From contig CP073016.1 of NCBI GenBank assembly GCA_025370075.1, forward strand, positions 1,302,001 through 1,366,000: a stretch of 64,000 nt of DNA. Reading direction: 5' to 3'. Made by a program: the position numbers and the translations under genes. The notes under the pieces are model-generated. The model saw nothing but the letters and a program-made list of their open reading frames with translations. It searched no databases and was not told the DNA's origin. Each line of letters begins with the position of its first letter. Positions within the stretch are counted from its first letter, which is position 1. Source of the DNA: Chryseotalea sp. WA131a. Lineage in GTDB: Bacteria; Bacteroidota; Bacteroidia; Cytophagales; Cyclobacteriaceae. Below are positions 51,940 through 60,799 of the stretch, one piece after another.

Positions 51940-52542
51940 GTGTGTGGTATAATTACTGTTTCAACTGAAAGAATACGATTTGGTTACAAAACAACGCAAA
52001 ATAGACCAAAAAATTTTGGTTTCTAGGAAGATGAGAATTGCACATCGACATGTCCACCGTACCAAAGTAGTGGTGGAAGCACCAGCGAAGATGGGGGCAT
52101 CCCTTTGCCAGCCCACACACACGCCTCTGCGTTGGCAAGCGGGTCAGGCTATTCGCTACAAGTCCGTTCACCCACATTCTCACGCGCTTCGGGCTTTCCG
52201 CTTCTATCCCTTGCCCATTTACTCAGATTAAAAAAAGTCGTGCCACAACTGTAGTGGTGGCACAACTCACCCCCCCCTCATCCAACACCACAAAGACGGG
52301 CGCAACGTCTTTTTGTTACGATTAAGTGGAGGGAGAAATAGTTTAACTGATTACGCTCATTGAAATCTTTTTTGCAAATCAGCTTTAGGTTATCTGGGGC
52401 AAAAGCCTTGCGTAACGGTAGGCAGGTCTCTCGCTTGCTCACGCGCATGCGGAAGACTTGCGTCAGATGGTGAGCCTGACAATTGTTCTTGATGTGCTGC
52501 ATCAAATTTTTTTGCGGTAAGCCAAATCAGAGGGCGCATTTA
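51940..52542. other. Intergenic region rich in hairpin and dispersed repeats
   Basis: About 600 bp without a convincing gene. It contains a GC-rich stretch 52090-52215 with the CGGGCTTTCCGCTTCTATCC core shared with 10190-10330, a hairpin GTGCCAC-N10-GTGGCAC at 52234-52257, and one member of a REP-like palindrome family (52421-52464). Confidence 0.55.
52421..52464. repeat. REP-like palindrome, member A
   Basis: GCAGGTCT (52422-52429) pairs with AGACTTGC (52454-52461) with one mismatch around a GC-rich loop containing ACGCGCATGCGGA. Related by arm sequence and loop to the element at 53947-53992. Confidence 0.6.
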
Positions 52543-53718
52543 CTATTTCAGCAATTGGCTAGCTTTTAACTTCTCAATTAACTCACTCTCCCTTTTCGAA
52601 TAAATTGGGATATTAATACCTTCCCAAAAGCTATTGAAGTGACTATCTCCATATTTGTATAAAGTCTTTGTTTTAAGACGTTGCTTCTTTTCAATCGCTT
52701 TCAATTGATTTACATCAACGTCCAAAGCAATAAACTCGCTTTGGTATTCATTTTTTTGAAAACTTTTTTTGTGACTATAGTTAATATTCAAATAATTTTT
52801 CGCAAACGAAAGGTAGCAGTTACCTTTGACATATTTAAACGATAGCGTTACCTCCATATAGACAATTTTTACGGTTGCCCCTAAAAATGATTTTTCCCAG
52901 CTGCTCGTAGAATCCATTCTGATTGCGATGTGGCTGATGTAATCGTTTTCAACTATTATTTCTCCAGCGAAGAGAAACTCATTTTTGGTAGCTGCCCTAT
53001 TAGGGACGATATCGATACGATACTTGTTCAATTGCCCCGAATATCCATGAATTGAGTAGTTATAATTATTTCTATTCTCACCTTGAAAACGATCTAAAAA
53101 AGTAAAATATTGATACTTGAAAATCTTATCTACATCAATTGGTGAGGTCGTGAGAAGAATATCATCGGATTCTTTTGGCAATTTCACCACCCTAGCTTGC
53201 TCAACGCCAATCATCATATCCTCTTTGGCCATTGGATAATTAATCCTTAAAAGAGCATCTGAATATTTACTGCACTCATTGTTGTCTTTAACTATCTCTC
53301 TAAAATATACACTTGTAGAAAATGGGTATTGTGCTTTGGCGTTGCTTGAAGCAACAACCTTCAAAAAATGATCAAAAGGATCTTTTCCGGTAATCACTAC
53401 TTCATTAAGTGAAACAACAAGAGGCACAAGCTCAATTACATTTTCTTCATTCTGTTTCAAAATTTTACTACTTATCAGTGTTGTTCTATAACCAACGTGA
53501 GAAATCCTTAGGGAATCCAAATCGCTGATTTTCTCAAATGTCAATTTAAACGCCCCTTCAGCATTGCTGACCGTGCCTGTTATACGTCCACTTACTGATA
53601 TATGAGCATATTGAACAAGCTCACCTGTTTCTTTGTCTTTTATTGTTCCAAATATAGATTGAGACATCACATAATGATTTAGAAAAACAAAAAAGATAGC
53701 ATTAAATTTCCGCAACAT
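52543..53718 (-). CDS. Carboxypeptidase-regulatory-like domain surface protein
   Basis: About 391 residues from ATG 53718 (MLRKFNAIFFVFLNHYVMSQ). The N-terminal domain (SIFGTIKDKETGELVQYAHI ... GAFKLTF) is CarboxypepD_reg-like, as in SusC-type plug proteins; the remaining 270 residues are beta-rich (e.g. FDHFLKVVASSNAKAQYP) without a barrel signature. Function unknown; such proteins are common at the Bacteroidota surface. Confidence 0.7.
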   Translation of the reverse strand: MLRKFNAIFFVFLNHYVMSQSIFGTIKDKETGELVQYAHISVSGRITGTVSNAEGAFKLTFEKISDLDSLRISHVGYRTTLISSKILKQNEENVIELVPLVVSLNEVVITGKDPFDHFLKVVASSNAKAQYPFSTSVYFREIVKDNNECSKYSDALLRINYPMAKEDMMIGVEQARVVKLPKESDDILLTTSPIDVDKIFKYQYFTFLDRFQGENRNNYNYSIHGYSGQLNKYRIDIVPNRAATKNEFLFAGEIIVENDYISHIAIRMDSTSSWEKSFLGATVKIVYMEVTLSFKYVKGNCYLSFAKNYLNINYSHKKSFQKNEYQSEFIALDVDVNQLKAIEKKQRLKTKTLYKYGDSHFNSFWEGINIPIYSKRESELIEKLKASQLLK

Positions 53719-53836
53719 TATTGTATAGTTTAATTTAATATAAGAGTTTATTGTAAACAAACTATTAAGAAAAATTTCAAAATAAGATCAACTTGTCAAA
53801 ACGCAAAAAGTAGGGTATGACAAGTAGACCTGGACT

Positions 53837-53881
53837 GGCGCAAGTGTTGTGCGTTGGCATTTAGCGCGGACTACTTGTGCC
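53837..53881. repeat. REP-like palindrome, member B
   Basis: GGCGCAAGT (53837-53845) pairs with ACTTGTGCC (53873-53881), nine pairs with one G-U. Only 66 bp from member C, and its arms are shared with C. Confidence 0.6.
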
Positions 53882-53946
53882 TTTCAATAACTTCACTTTA
53901 ACCTTAAACTCAATTTACAAAAATCAAAAAACTGTTTTCAAACTAG

Positions 53947-53992
53947 GGCACAAGTCTCGCGCTTCCTCGCGCGCGTGCCGAAGACTTGCGCC
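53947..53992. repeat. REP-like palindrome, member C
   Basis: GGCACAAGTCT (53947-53957) pairs with AGACTTGCGCC (53982-53992), ten of eleven pairs, with a loop CGCGCTTCCTCGCGCGCGTG. This is the best member of the family. Confidence 0.65.
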
Positions 53993-54162
53993 AGTTGGCT
54001 GAAGGAAAAAAGTAGAAGTAATATTTGGCGTCCTAAGCGTAACATTGCCTTATTTGAAAGTATTGCTTTTATCCGATAAGATTGCTGTGGAGATATTTAG
54101 AAAATGTATTGCTTTTATAAAAATTAATCAGTTAAATTTATAATAACCAAATCACATAGCAT

Positions 54163-55701
54163 ATGAAAAAATTACCCCCCCCCCCCCCCCGCATACTCCT
54201 CTTAATTGTTGCAACAATTCTCGCGCTATCCAGATGTAGCGATGTTGCCGAAGCCGATAAAAAGCCAGACCAGCCGAATCTGACTGAGGCAGAAATCAAA
54301 CGACTTGTATTGCTGGATGAGGATTATGTTTACCCACTTTAGCAAACAAAGACGAACGCGATGAATTTAGCCGCCAAATTTTTGGATGAGAAAGATGGGG
54401 TAAAACGAAGCATTTCAAAATTGATTACAGTCCCTTCGCGGTATAGTATTGAGAAGAAGACGTTGATCAAAACTGACTTTTCCATAGCCAAACCAGAAAC
54501 CCCATCGTTGTACATTGCAAATTTCAATGAGAAAGATGGCTATGTTATTCTTTCTGCAGATAAACGCGTACCAGAAATTGTGGCGATTGTCGGTAGCGGC
54601 ACAATCGACTCACTAGCACATCCTGGCTTACGTGTGTTTTTATCGAATGCGGTCATGCACATGGATGAAATGGTTGCTGAAATGGAGTCTTTCAGAAACG
54701 ATGTGGCTTTTAGGAGCATGGTAGCAAAATTGGGAGAAGCGCTTACCAAAGAGAAAGAAAAAACAAGCAAAAGCGGTAGATCTGCCATAGGCTGTCAATA
54801 TCTGCGTGTGCCTGGCGGAAGGACTGATATCAACTGTCCGGGCGGTTGCTCCTATTATACATCCACTGTTCCTATTCAAACGGTAAACACTGAGACTTAC
54901 ATTGCGCCAATCCTATTGTCCACGCTATGGGAGCAAGGGCCTCCATTTAACAACGGACAACCAGAGGGGGGGTGTCAATCATCTAGTTATTATTGCGGGA
55001 CAAATTCACGATATCTTGCGGGTTGTGTAGCAATATCTGAAAGCCAAGTTGTCGCACACTTTGCCGCAAAAACTAATTCCTTTTGGCAATCTATTACTAC
55101 AAAGGGCTGCCAAAACTTTTCTAACCCTGAAGCAGATGCCGTTGCAGGTTTAAATCATTCAATTTATCTCGATTATGGTATTTATGTTAGTAGATCTTGC
55201 GGCAGTACTGCAGCAGGATTTCAATGGGGTGACCTTCAATTTACTGATCCAAGGGGAATCTCACCAAAATATGGATTAGTCGAAGGCGAGTGGAGAGCAT
55301 GGAATACGACTCACATCCGGAACTCTCTCAGCCAAGGTAGTCCCGTGATAATTCAAGGGAAACAACATCTATGTTGGGCATTGTTCGGTTGGGTTGGGTG
55401 TGGAGGTGGGCATCAATGGGTAATTGACGGTATGAGGGATTTAGGGGTTCAGACCACCTATCAATTTGTGGCCTATTATGAAGGAGACGATTGCCCAAGC
55501 AACGAAGTAACATATTACACATACTCGATTAACTCAACCACGAATACTCAAATCCATCAAAACTGGGGTTGGGGTCCTAACATGGGGAGTGGGGCTAATG
55601 ATTGGTATGCCCAAAATGCCTTTGAGAGCAATGTCCCTCATACTGGGGATTGGAATTATAACCATGCGAACTATATCGTAGCTTATATTACCGCTAGATA
55701 G
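54163..55701 (+). pseudogene. C10-family (streptopain-like) secreted cysteine peptidase gene with 16-C tract and in-frame TAG
   Basis: From ATG 54163 the frame reads MKKLPPPPPRILLLIVATIL, a lipoprotein signal ending SRCSDV, then DYVYPL and TAG at 54340-54342. It continues in the same frame as QTKTNAMNLAAKFLDEKDG, the Spi-type propeptide (YIANFNEKDGYVILSADKRV), and the catalytic domain to 55701. Catalytic Cys is in LAGCVAISESQVVAHF (codon 55024), His in GGGHQWVIDGM (55411) and the trailing HQNWGWG. The core thus looks enzymatically intact. A run of 16 C (54175-54190) lies in codons 5-10; other lengths would frameshift the signal. ATG 54361 could start a cytosolic form. Confidence 0.65.
54175..54190 (+). 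repeat. Poly-C tract of 16 in the signal peptide of the C10 peptidase gene
   Basis: A mononucleotide run at the very start of a surface lipoprotein frame. With 16 C the lipoprotein signal is in frame with the peptidase; 15 or 17 would break it. Such tracts commonly mediate slipped-strand phase variation, and are also prone to assembly error. Confidence 0.75.
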
Positions 55702-55705
55702 TCTT

Positions 55706-56218
55706 ATGAAACGAACAAATTTGACTGTTAAACCTCTATTTTGTTTCGCTTTGATTTGCTTTGGTAAGTTAATGTCTTGCTCTACACCACAACCCGGACA
55801 GCCACCTCCTCAAACGATATATGTTCGTACCTTCTACCAATCATCAACTGGAGCGGATCTACTTGACACGAACACACCAAATGCTTTCAAAAGAAGCGAT
55901 TTGAAGGTGATTAGTAAAATGATAGTAAATGGTGTTACAAAGGAGATTATCTATGAGGACAACGGTATCGATATTTATTGGGATAATGAAGTACGGAGGA
56001 ATTATTTTGGAATTACCATACCCACTAATTATGGAAAAACCCCAATCGAAACTTACGTTCGGCTAAGTGCAAATATTGTGGATACAGTTACCTACACGTT
56101 TAACAGTAAAGACAGGCTCTATATTCCCGATCAGGTATTTTACAACAAAAAATTAGTCTGGAACATAGCAAACGCACCCACAAACGGACTTTGGCCTCCA
56201 ATTTCCATAGTGAAGTAA
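55706..56218 (+). CDS. Hypothetical lipoprotein
   Basis: 170 residues; signal MKRTNLTVKPLFCFALICFG with lipobox LMSC. The mature part is beta-rich (QTIYVRTFYQSSTGADLLD, GITIPTNYGKTPIE). Starts 5 bp after the C10 peptidase stop, so the two are almost certainly co-transcribed; C10 genes often have small inhibitor or accessory genes downstream. I do not recognise the family. Confidence 0.65.
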   Translation: MKRTNLTVKPLFCFALICFGKLMSCSTPQPGQPPPQTIYVRTFYQSSTGADLLDTNTPNAFKRSDLKVISKMIVNGVTKEIIYEDNGIDIYWDNEVRRNYFGITIPTNYGKTPIETYVRLSANIVDTVTYTFNSKDRLYIPDQVFYNKKLVWNIANAPTNGLWPPISIVK

Positions 56219-56219
56219 G

Positions 56220-57161
56220 ATGCAAGTCAGAGGTTTTCTCAAATTGGGTCGAGATTTTATAAACTCGACCCATTTTTTTTCACCTTGGCATCTTGTTTTC
56301 CTTTTCGCTATTTTCTCAATTGTAAAAATATCAAATGGGCAAAGCGATCATGGTGTGCAAGATACCGTCAAGAGGGTGGATGTTTACCTCAGGGATAAAA
56401 CTAAAATCACAGGAGTGATTATCTGGCGAGATAAAGACCAGACCATAGTTGTCACAGAGAAATCTGATACAATCCGTGTGCCGAAACGCGATTTATTGGG
56501 AGTTGTGCCGTTCAACGAAAAATTGCAAGGTCAATACAAGAACATATTTGCGTACAAATATTTCATTTCAAACTCATCTATTCCAGTTGAAAAAGGATCG
56601 TGGCACTACTCCAACCAAGATCTATTTTTTAATAGTGTGCATTATGGTGTCAATAAAAATCTTACTGCTGGGTTATCGGTAAGCGCCTTTATACAATTTT
56701 ATGCAGCCCCAAAAATTAAGTACTGCCTCAATCCTGAAAACAAATACAAGATTGCCTTGAATGCCCAATACACGCACGTACTGGACTGGACATCAAATGA
56801 ACGCAGCACTTATACATTTACTTTCGCGCAAGTGTTAATCACCAATGGAAATGAAGAAAACAACATTACAGTAGGGCTTGGAAAGCCCATAAAAAATGAC
56901 TGGGTCTCAATTGATTACTTTGCCACGCTTGCATTCACAAAAAAAATTTCAAAGCGGTCTAGCTTTATTTCCGACAATAGTTTAATGAAAAGTTCCACTA
57001 GTTCAGCAATGGCCTACTTGTTTTCTGCTGGCGTTAGGATCAATCGAAAAAACCATGCGTTTGATTTAGGTGTGTTTACACCGCCTCTTGCCTTCAATTT
57101 TTCGAACGTCATCATACCCATCCCATTCTTAAGCTATAGCCTGAAGCTAAACAACCACTGA
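56220..57161 (+). CDS. Hypothetical outer-membrane-type protein
   Basis: 313 residues; hydrophobic segment SPWHLVFLFAIFSIVKISNGQ near residue 22 acts as signal, then a small beta domain (VDVYLRDKTKITGVIIWRDK) and amphipathic strands ending FLSYSLKLNNH, an aromatic-rich C-terminus like outer membrane barrels. ATG 56220 is one base after the lipoprotein stop, so it belongs to the same unit. Function unknown. Confidence 0.6.
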   Translation: MQVRGFLKLGRDFINSTHFFSPWHLVFLFAIFSIVKISNGQSDHGVQDTVKRVDVYLRDKTKITGVIIWRDKDQTIVVTEKSDTIRVPKRDLLGVVPFNEKLQGQYKNIFAYKYFISNSSIPVEKGSWHYSNQDLFFNSVHYGVNKNLTAGLSVSAFIQFYAAPKIKYCLNPENKYKIALNAQYTHVLDWTSNERSTYTFTFAQVLITNGNEENNITVGLGKPIKNDWVSIDYFATLAFTKKISKRSSFISDNSLMKSSTSSAMAYLFSAGVRINRKNHAFDLGVFTPPLAFNFSNVIIPIPFLSYSLKLNNH

Positions 57162-57407
57162 AAAGCAAACAACCTGTAAATGCTCTGCTCCGTCAAACCA
57201 GCTTACAAAATGAGTCGAACCGTGGATTGAGCAAAAGGATCATCAGAACGTCTTTTTGATCTGCCCACCATCTGGTAAATGGCTGAGAATTTTGACAGGT
57301 TGTAAATATATATTACTGATTTGAATTTTGCATAGTTGAATTGAAACGGAAGCGGGCTCTGCTGGGGAGCAACCTGCCAGGGTTAAGTTCAACCGACTGG
57401 AATGGTC

Positions 57408-57434
57408 AAGCCCTGCCGGAAGCGCAGGGCTTTT
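57408..57434 (+). terminator. Intrinsic terminator candidate
   Basis: AAGCCCTGC (57408-57416) pairs with GCAGGGCTT (57424-57432), followed by TTTTCTTTT. It lies about 250 bp after the outer-membrane-type gene and before the IS3 fragment; the spacer 57162-57407 shows no gene. Confidence 0.6.
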
Positions 57435-57474
57435 CTTTTGGATCATTCCAAGAGCTTTATGCCTTAAGAAAACC

Positions 57475-57630
57475 TTACGCTGCATAAGCCATCGGGGTTT
57501 GATAGTTGAGCGATTGATGTGGCCTTTCATGATTGTAATCATCGACCCATTTAGCAGTTATTTCATTGGCTTGTTCAATAGAGTGAAATAGATTCGCATC
57601 CAACACATCTTCACGGTACGTTTTGTTGAA
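57475..57630 (-). pseudogene. IS3-family transposase (OrfB) C-terminal fragment
   Basis: Minus-strand peptide FNKTYREDVLDANLFHSIEQ continuing ANEITAKWVDDYNHERPHQS and LNYQTPMAYAA, the end of the IS3 integrase core with the final catalytic Glu region (E.N..YN..RPH.SL...TP). The remainder was cut off by the IS1380-type insertion at 57631. Confidence 0.8.
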
Positions 57631-59025
57631 CCCAGATTTTGCAGTAGAATGAAATAGTGACAAGGTGTCTTATATTTGAATATGGAACACCACTATACCG
57701 ATAAATTAGTAACAGCGTGGGGCGGGATGAAAGAGATGAAAATATTGATTGACCAAACTGGGATCAGCAAGAAGTTGGCCGAGCTTGGTTTGCCTGAGAG
57801 CAAGAGTAACAACCGGATAGATGCCGTGGGTATAATAGAGAGTTTTTGGGTGGGCATCTGGATTGGTTGCTTTCGTTTTAGTCACACAGCGGTGGTGCGG
57901 GTTGATGAAGTGTTGCGCCAGATATTTGGATGGAAGCGGGTTGCTTCGGGAACCACCTTCGGGCGTTTCTTTAAAAAGTTTACGCCCTCAATGAACCACC
58001 AAATTTTCATTGAACTGTACACGTGGTTTTTTGAGCAGATCCAATTCGACAATTACACGTTGGATATGGACAGCAGTATGATCACCCGCTACGGGGAACA
58101 GGAAGGCAGCAAAAAAGGGTACAACCCCAAGAAGCCTGGCCGTGGCAGCCATCATCCCTTGTTTGCTTTTGTCAATGACATACGCATGGTGGCCAATTGC
58201 TGGAACCGCAGCGGCAATACAGGGAGCAACAGCAACTGCATCCATTTTTTGGAAGAGACCTTTGCCATCCTCAAAAACAAAACAGTAGGGTTGTTCAGGG
58301 CCGATAGTGGGTTTTGTACCGGTACAGTCTTGGATTTCATTGAGCAGAGAAATATCCCCTACGTCATTGCCTGTAAGCTGTATGCCAATTTACAAGCCAG
58401 CATTTATGGTATCACCCAATGGAATGCGATAGGCGAAGGCTTATGGGTATCGGAAATAAACTACCAGCAAGGCGGCTGGGGCAAAGCCCGTAGGATTGTG
58501 GTCATCAAACAAAGTGAAGAAATCAGGGCCAGGGCAACGGGTAAGAAGCTCAAGACATTATTCAGCAGCGTGGGCATAGCGGACGAAAAAGTGTACCGCA
58601 AAAGGTACCATGCCTTTGTCACTAACCAAGCCCTGCCGGCAACAGAAATATGGGAACAATATAAGCGCAGGGGTGATGCCGAAAACAGGATCAAGGAGTT
58701 GAAAGAAGATTTCGGTACAGAAGGCTTTTGCATGGATAGTTTTTGTGCTACTGAAACAGCTATGCGCTTTGTGATGGTAGCCTATAATTTGATGAGCCTG
58801 TTCCGCCAAATAACCCATCAAAAACAGCCACAGCCCAAGCTTTCCACATTAAGGTTCAACTGCTTTGCAGTTGGAAGTTGGGTGGAGCAGGAAGCCCAAA
58901 AATGGGTACTGAAAATGTCCGTCCCACTCAAAAGAAGGCAATGGTATGATGGATTATTCTCAAATCTCCAAAAAATAAACCTGCCACTAAGTCTGACTGG
59001 ATAGTTCTACTGCAAAATCTGGGTT
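57629..59025 (+). mobile_element. IS1380-type insertion sequence, complete, about 1.4 kb
   Basis: A perfect 21-bp terminal inverted repeat (57629-57649 and 59005-59025, each an exact reverse complement of the other; the ends may be 57631 and 59023) encloses a single transposase gene. No target-site duplication is found between GTTGAA on the left and TTTAAG on the right. The left flank is an IS3 fragment while the right flank is a different transposase fragment, so the element sits at a rearranged junction. Confidence 0.85.
57682..59004 (+). CDS. IS1380-family transposase
   Basis: 440 residues. DDE-type (IS4-like fold) transposase. The first catalytic Asp is in DNYTLDMDSSMITRYG, the second in GLFRADSGFCTG, and Glu in the Y-R-K-like region RRGDAENRIKELKEDFG. 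ATG 57682 is used; TTG 57676 is two codons earlier. The gene is intact, unlike its flanking transposase fragments. The element could still be active. Confidence 0.9.
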   Translation: MEHHYTDKLVTAWGGMKEMKILIDQTGISKKLAELGLPESKSNNRIDAVGIIESFWVGIWIGCFRFSHTAVVRVDEVLRQIFGWKRVASGTTFGRFFKKFTPSMNHQIFIELYTWFFEQIQFDNYTLDMDSSMITRYGEQEGSKKGYNPKKPGRGSHHPLFAFVNDIRMVANCWNRSGNTGSNSNCIHFLEETFAILKNKTVGLFRADSGFCTGTVLDFIEQRNIPYVIACKLYANLQASIYGITQWNAIGEGLWVSEINYQQGGWGKARRIVVIKQSEEIRARATGKKLKTLFSSVGIADEKVYRKRYHAFVTNQALPATEIWEQYKRRGDAENRIKELKEDFGTEGFCMDSFCATETAMRFVMVAYNLMSLFRQITHQKQPQPKLSTLRFNCFAVGSWVEQEAQKWVLKMSVPLKRRQWYDGLFSNLQKINLPLSLTG

Positions 59026-59026
59026 T

Positions 59027-59265
59027 AAGACATTGGGCCGCGACAGCGGGCTATCCATAACCACCCTTCAACGAACTTTTTACACCTATCTTGACGAATC
59101 CCCGGATGTAAAAATCCTTAAACGGGAGAGGGCCACTTGCGCATAGATGCCACCTATTTCAAGCGCTTTTGTGCCTTATGTTATCAAGACCATGAAGACG
59201 GTTATACACAGTTGGTACGGTTCTCTGATGGTGAGCACTTTGAGGAAACCCGAGAGGATTTATAA
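59027..59265 (+). pseudogene. Fragment of another DDE transposase, frameshifted
   Basis: Frame 1 (from 59030) reads TLGRDSGLSITTLQRTFYTY, then DESPDVKILKRERATCA and stops at 59149. Frame 2 (from about 59134) reads HLRIDATYFKRFCALCYQDH and continues EDGYTQLVRFSDGEHFEE to TAA 59263. LRIDATYFKRF is the DDE motif-1 region of a transposase with an N-terminal HTH. A one-base indel near 59125-59135 separates the two parts. Only the N-terminal third is left, cut by the IS1380-type element. Confidence 0.6.
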
Positions 59266-59319
59266 TTTATTTTATTGGCGCGGCACAGTACACGCTCAGT
59301 GAATTTTGGTGGGGTTAGT

Positions 59320-59793
59320 TTACCAAAAAGTTTTGACCAAGTACCAGGCCATAGTACCACACACCGCTAATTTTAAAACTGTGCCGAAAAGAAAACCAAC
59401 AAATGATCCCCATGCCGCCTTTAGTGCCTGCCCCGATGATTGATCGGCCAAAAGTTCGCCAATGAATGCTCCCACAAAAGGACCAATAATAATTCCCAAT
59501 GGACCCAGAAAAAATCCAGCCAACAGACCGATGGTTGCGCCCCAAACACCTGACTTGGTTCCACCAAAATTTTTAGTGCCATAAATCGGAATCCAATAAT
59601 CAAGAATGGTAACTGCTGCTACCACGACCAACCAAATCAATAACTGTTTGGTAGTAAAAGCTGGGGTTGATCTTAACTGTTGAATGAGCAACCCCACATA
59701 CGCCAAAGGTGGCCCAGGCAACACGGGAAGAAAACAGCCAATGAAGCCCACCAATACAAAAAGCGAACCAACAATCATCCAGAGGATATCCAT
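59320..59793 (-). CDS. DUF456 family membrane protein
   Basis: 157 residues with three to four glycine-rich membrane helices (LFVLVGFIGCFLPVLPGPPL, GVWGATIGLLAGFFLGPLG, AWGSFVGFLFGTVLKLAV). PGPPLAYVGLL is a typical DUF456 motif. Uncharacterised family; function unknown. Transcribed towards the transposase fragments. Confidence 0.8.
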   Translation of the reverse strand: MDILWMIVGSLFVLVGFIGCFLPVLPGPPLAYVGLLIQQLRSTPAFTTKQLLIWLVVVAAVTILDYWIPIYGTKNFGGTKSGVWGATIGLLAGFFLGPLGIIIGPFVGAFIGELLADQSSGQALKAAWGSFVGFLFGTVLKLAVCGTMAWYLVKTFW

Positions 59794-59859
59794 ATTGCAA
59801 AGTTAGTTTTTATCGCCATGCGTTATGCAGCAATTCAATTTAATCACTAAGTTTAGCAC

Positions 59860-60332
59860 ATGATAAAAAAGGCAATCAAGCTCATTGGAATCTTCTTATT
59901 CCTGTCCAGTTGCTTATTTGCCCAAACCATCACCGAAAAAACCAAACGGCACATCTTCAAAGGGGAAATCAATCGGCAAGGCAAGGCGGTGGGCTGTCAT
60001 CACATCCATGCCATCAACAAATACAAAACAGCTCAGCTCATGGCAAAGACTCGAAAGAACGGCCCCCACGGGTTGTTTAAAGCAAAAGTGAAAGTAAAAA
60101 ATGAAGACGATAAATGGGTGGCCAAGGTTTCCAACCAAGGGTATTCCACTTTTTTTCCAGAAGATTGGAGTGAAGAAAAAACCTTGAGGCTATCGAAGAA
60201 GCTTACCAAAATAAACGGCTGGTAAATAATGAGCTTTACGAGGGCAAAACCACCGAAGGAATAATTTTACAATTTTATGCAAAACCCGATGGCACCATTG
60301 CCTCGGCCTTCCCCAAAGACTGGACTCTATAA
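59860..60332 (+). pseudogene. Secreted EndoU-type nuclease gene with one-base frameshift
   Basis: Signal peptide MIKKAIKLIGIFLFLSSCLF then AQ, then the bacterial EndoU pattern HIFKGEINRQGKAVGCHHIH (catalytic His region), STFFPEDWSEEK, and in another frame EAIEEAYQNKRLVNNELYEG and DGTIASAFPKDW. The frame as written stops at 60225. Adding one A to the A6 run at 60176-60181 restores a single frame ending at TAA 60332. EndoU toxins are normally found as C-terminal domains of polymorphic toxins; here it is a stand-alone exported protein. The lesion may be real or an error. Confidence 0.75.
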
Positions 60333-60335
60333 ATT

Positions 60336-60674
60336 ATGCTCGACTACAAATTCAAACGAAAAAAAATTTGGGAAGATGAACCCAATCGCCCTATCATGGA
60401 AGTGAAAAAGCCATTCGAGATGCTGAGCGATTTAAGCAACGGTCACCTGCAAACATTAAAGGGCGTTACTACTGAATTGCGAAACATCGAGAAAACAAAA
60501 AAAGGCGAGCTTAAAAGTTATTCCTTTGGTGGCTCAGACGCCTGCATTATTGATGTGGGAAAAGTCAACTGCAAAATTACTTATGAATTTGGTGAAAAGG
60601 AAACCGAACTGCGAACTGCCGATTTGATCAGGCTACTGAAAGATTGGATCATGTTTTTAAAACAGGAGCAGTGA
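60336..60674 (+). CDS. Probable immunity protein for the EndoU nuclease
   Basis: 112 residues, soluble, no signal peptide, slightly basic N-terminus and acidic end. Motifs of note are LDYKFKRKKIWEDEPNRPIM and IIDVGKVNCKITYEF. It starts three bases after the repaired EndoU stop, the gene order and spacing expected of an immunity protein. I do not recognise the family. Assignment rests on position alone. Confidence 0.5.
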   Translation: MLDYKFKRKKIWEDEPNRPIMEVKKPFEMLSDLSNGHLQTLKGVTTELRNIEKTKKGELKSYSFGGSDACIIDVGKVNCKITYEFGEKETELRTADLIRLLKDWIMFLKQEQ

Positions 60675-60799
60675 TTTTGAGCTAGCCGAAAACCTTCTGG
60701 TCATGGGTGGCTAAGAAAACTTAAAAAAAATAAAAATCTTTGTCCAGATTCAAAATCTCCATCCGTCTTTACTAAAATAAACCATAAAACCCATTTATT

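Noticed and set aside
51217..52026. 269-codon plus-strand frame opposite the ABC ATPase
   Set aside because: It is antisense to Walker and signature motifs of a certain ABC protein.
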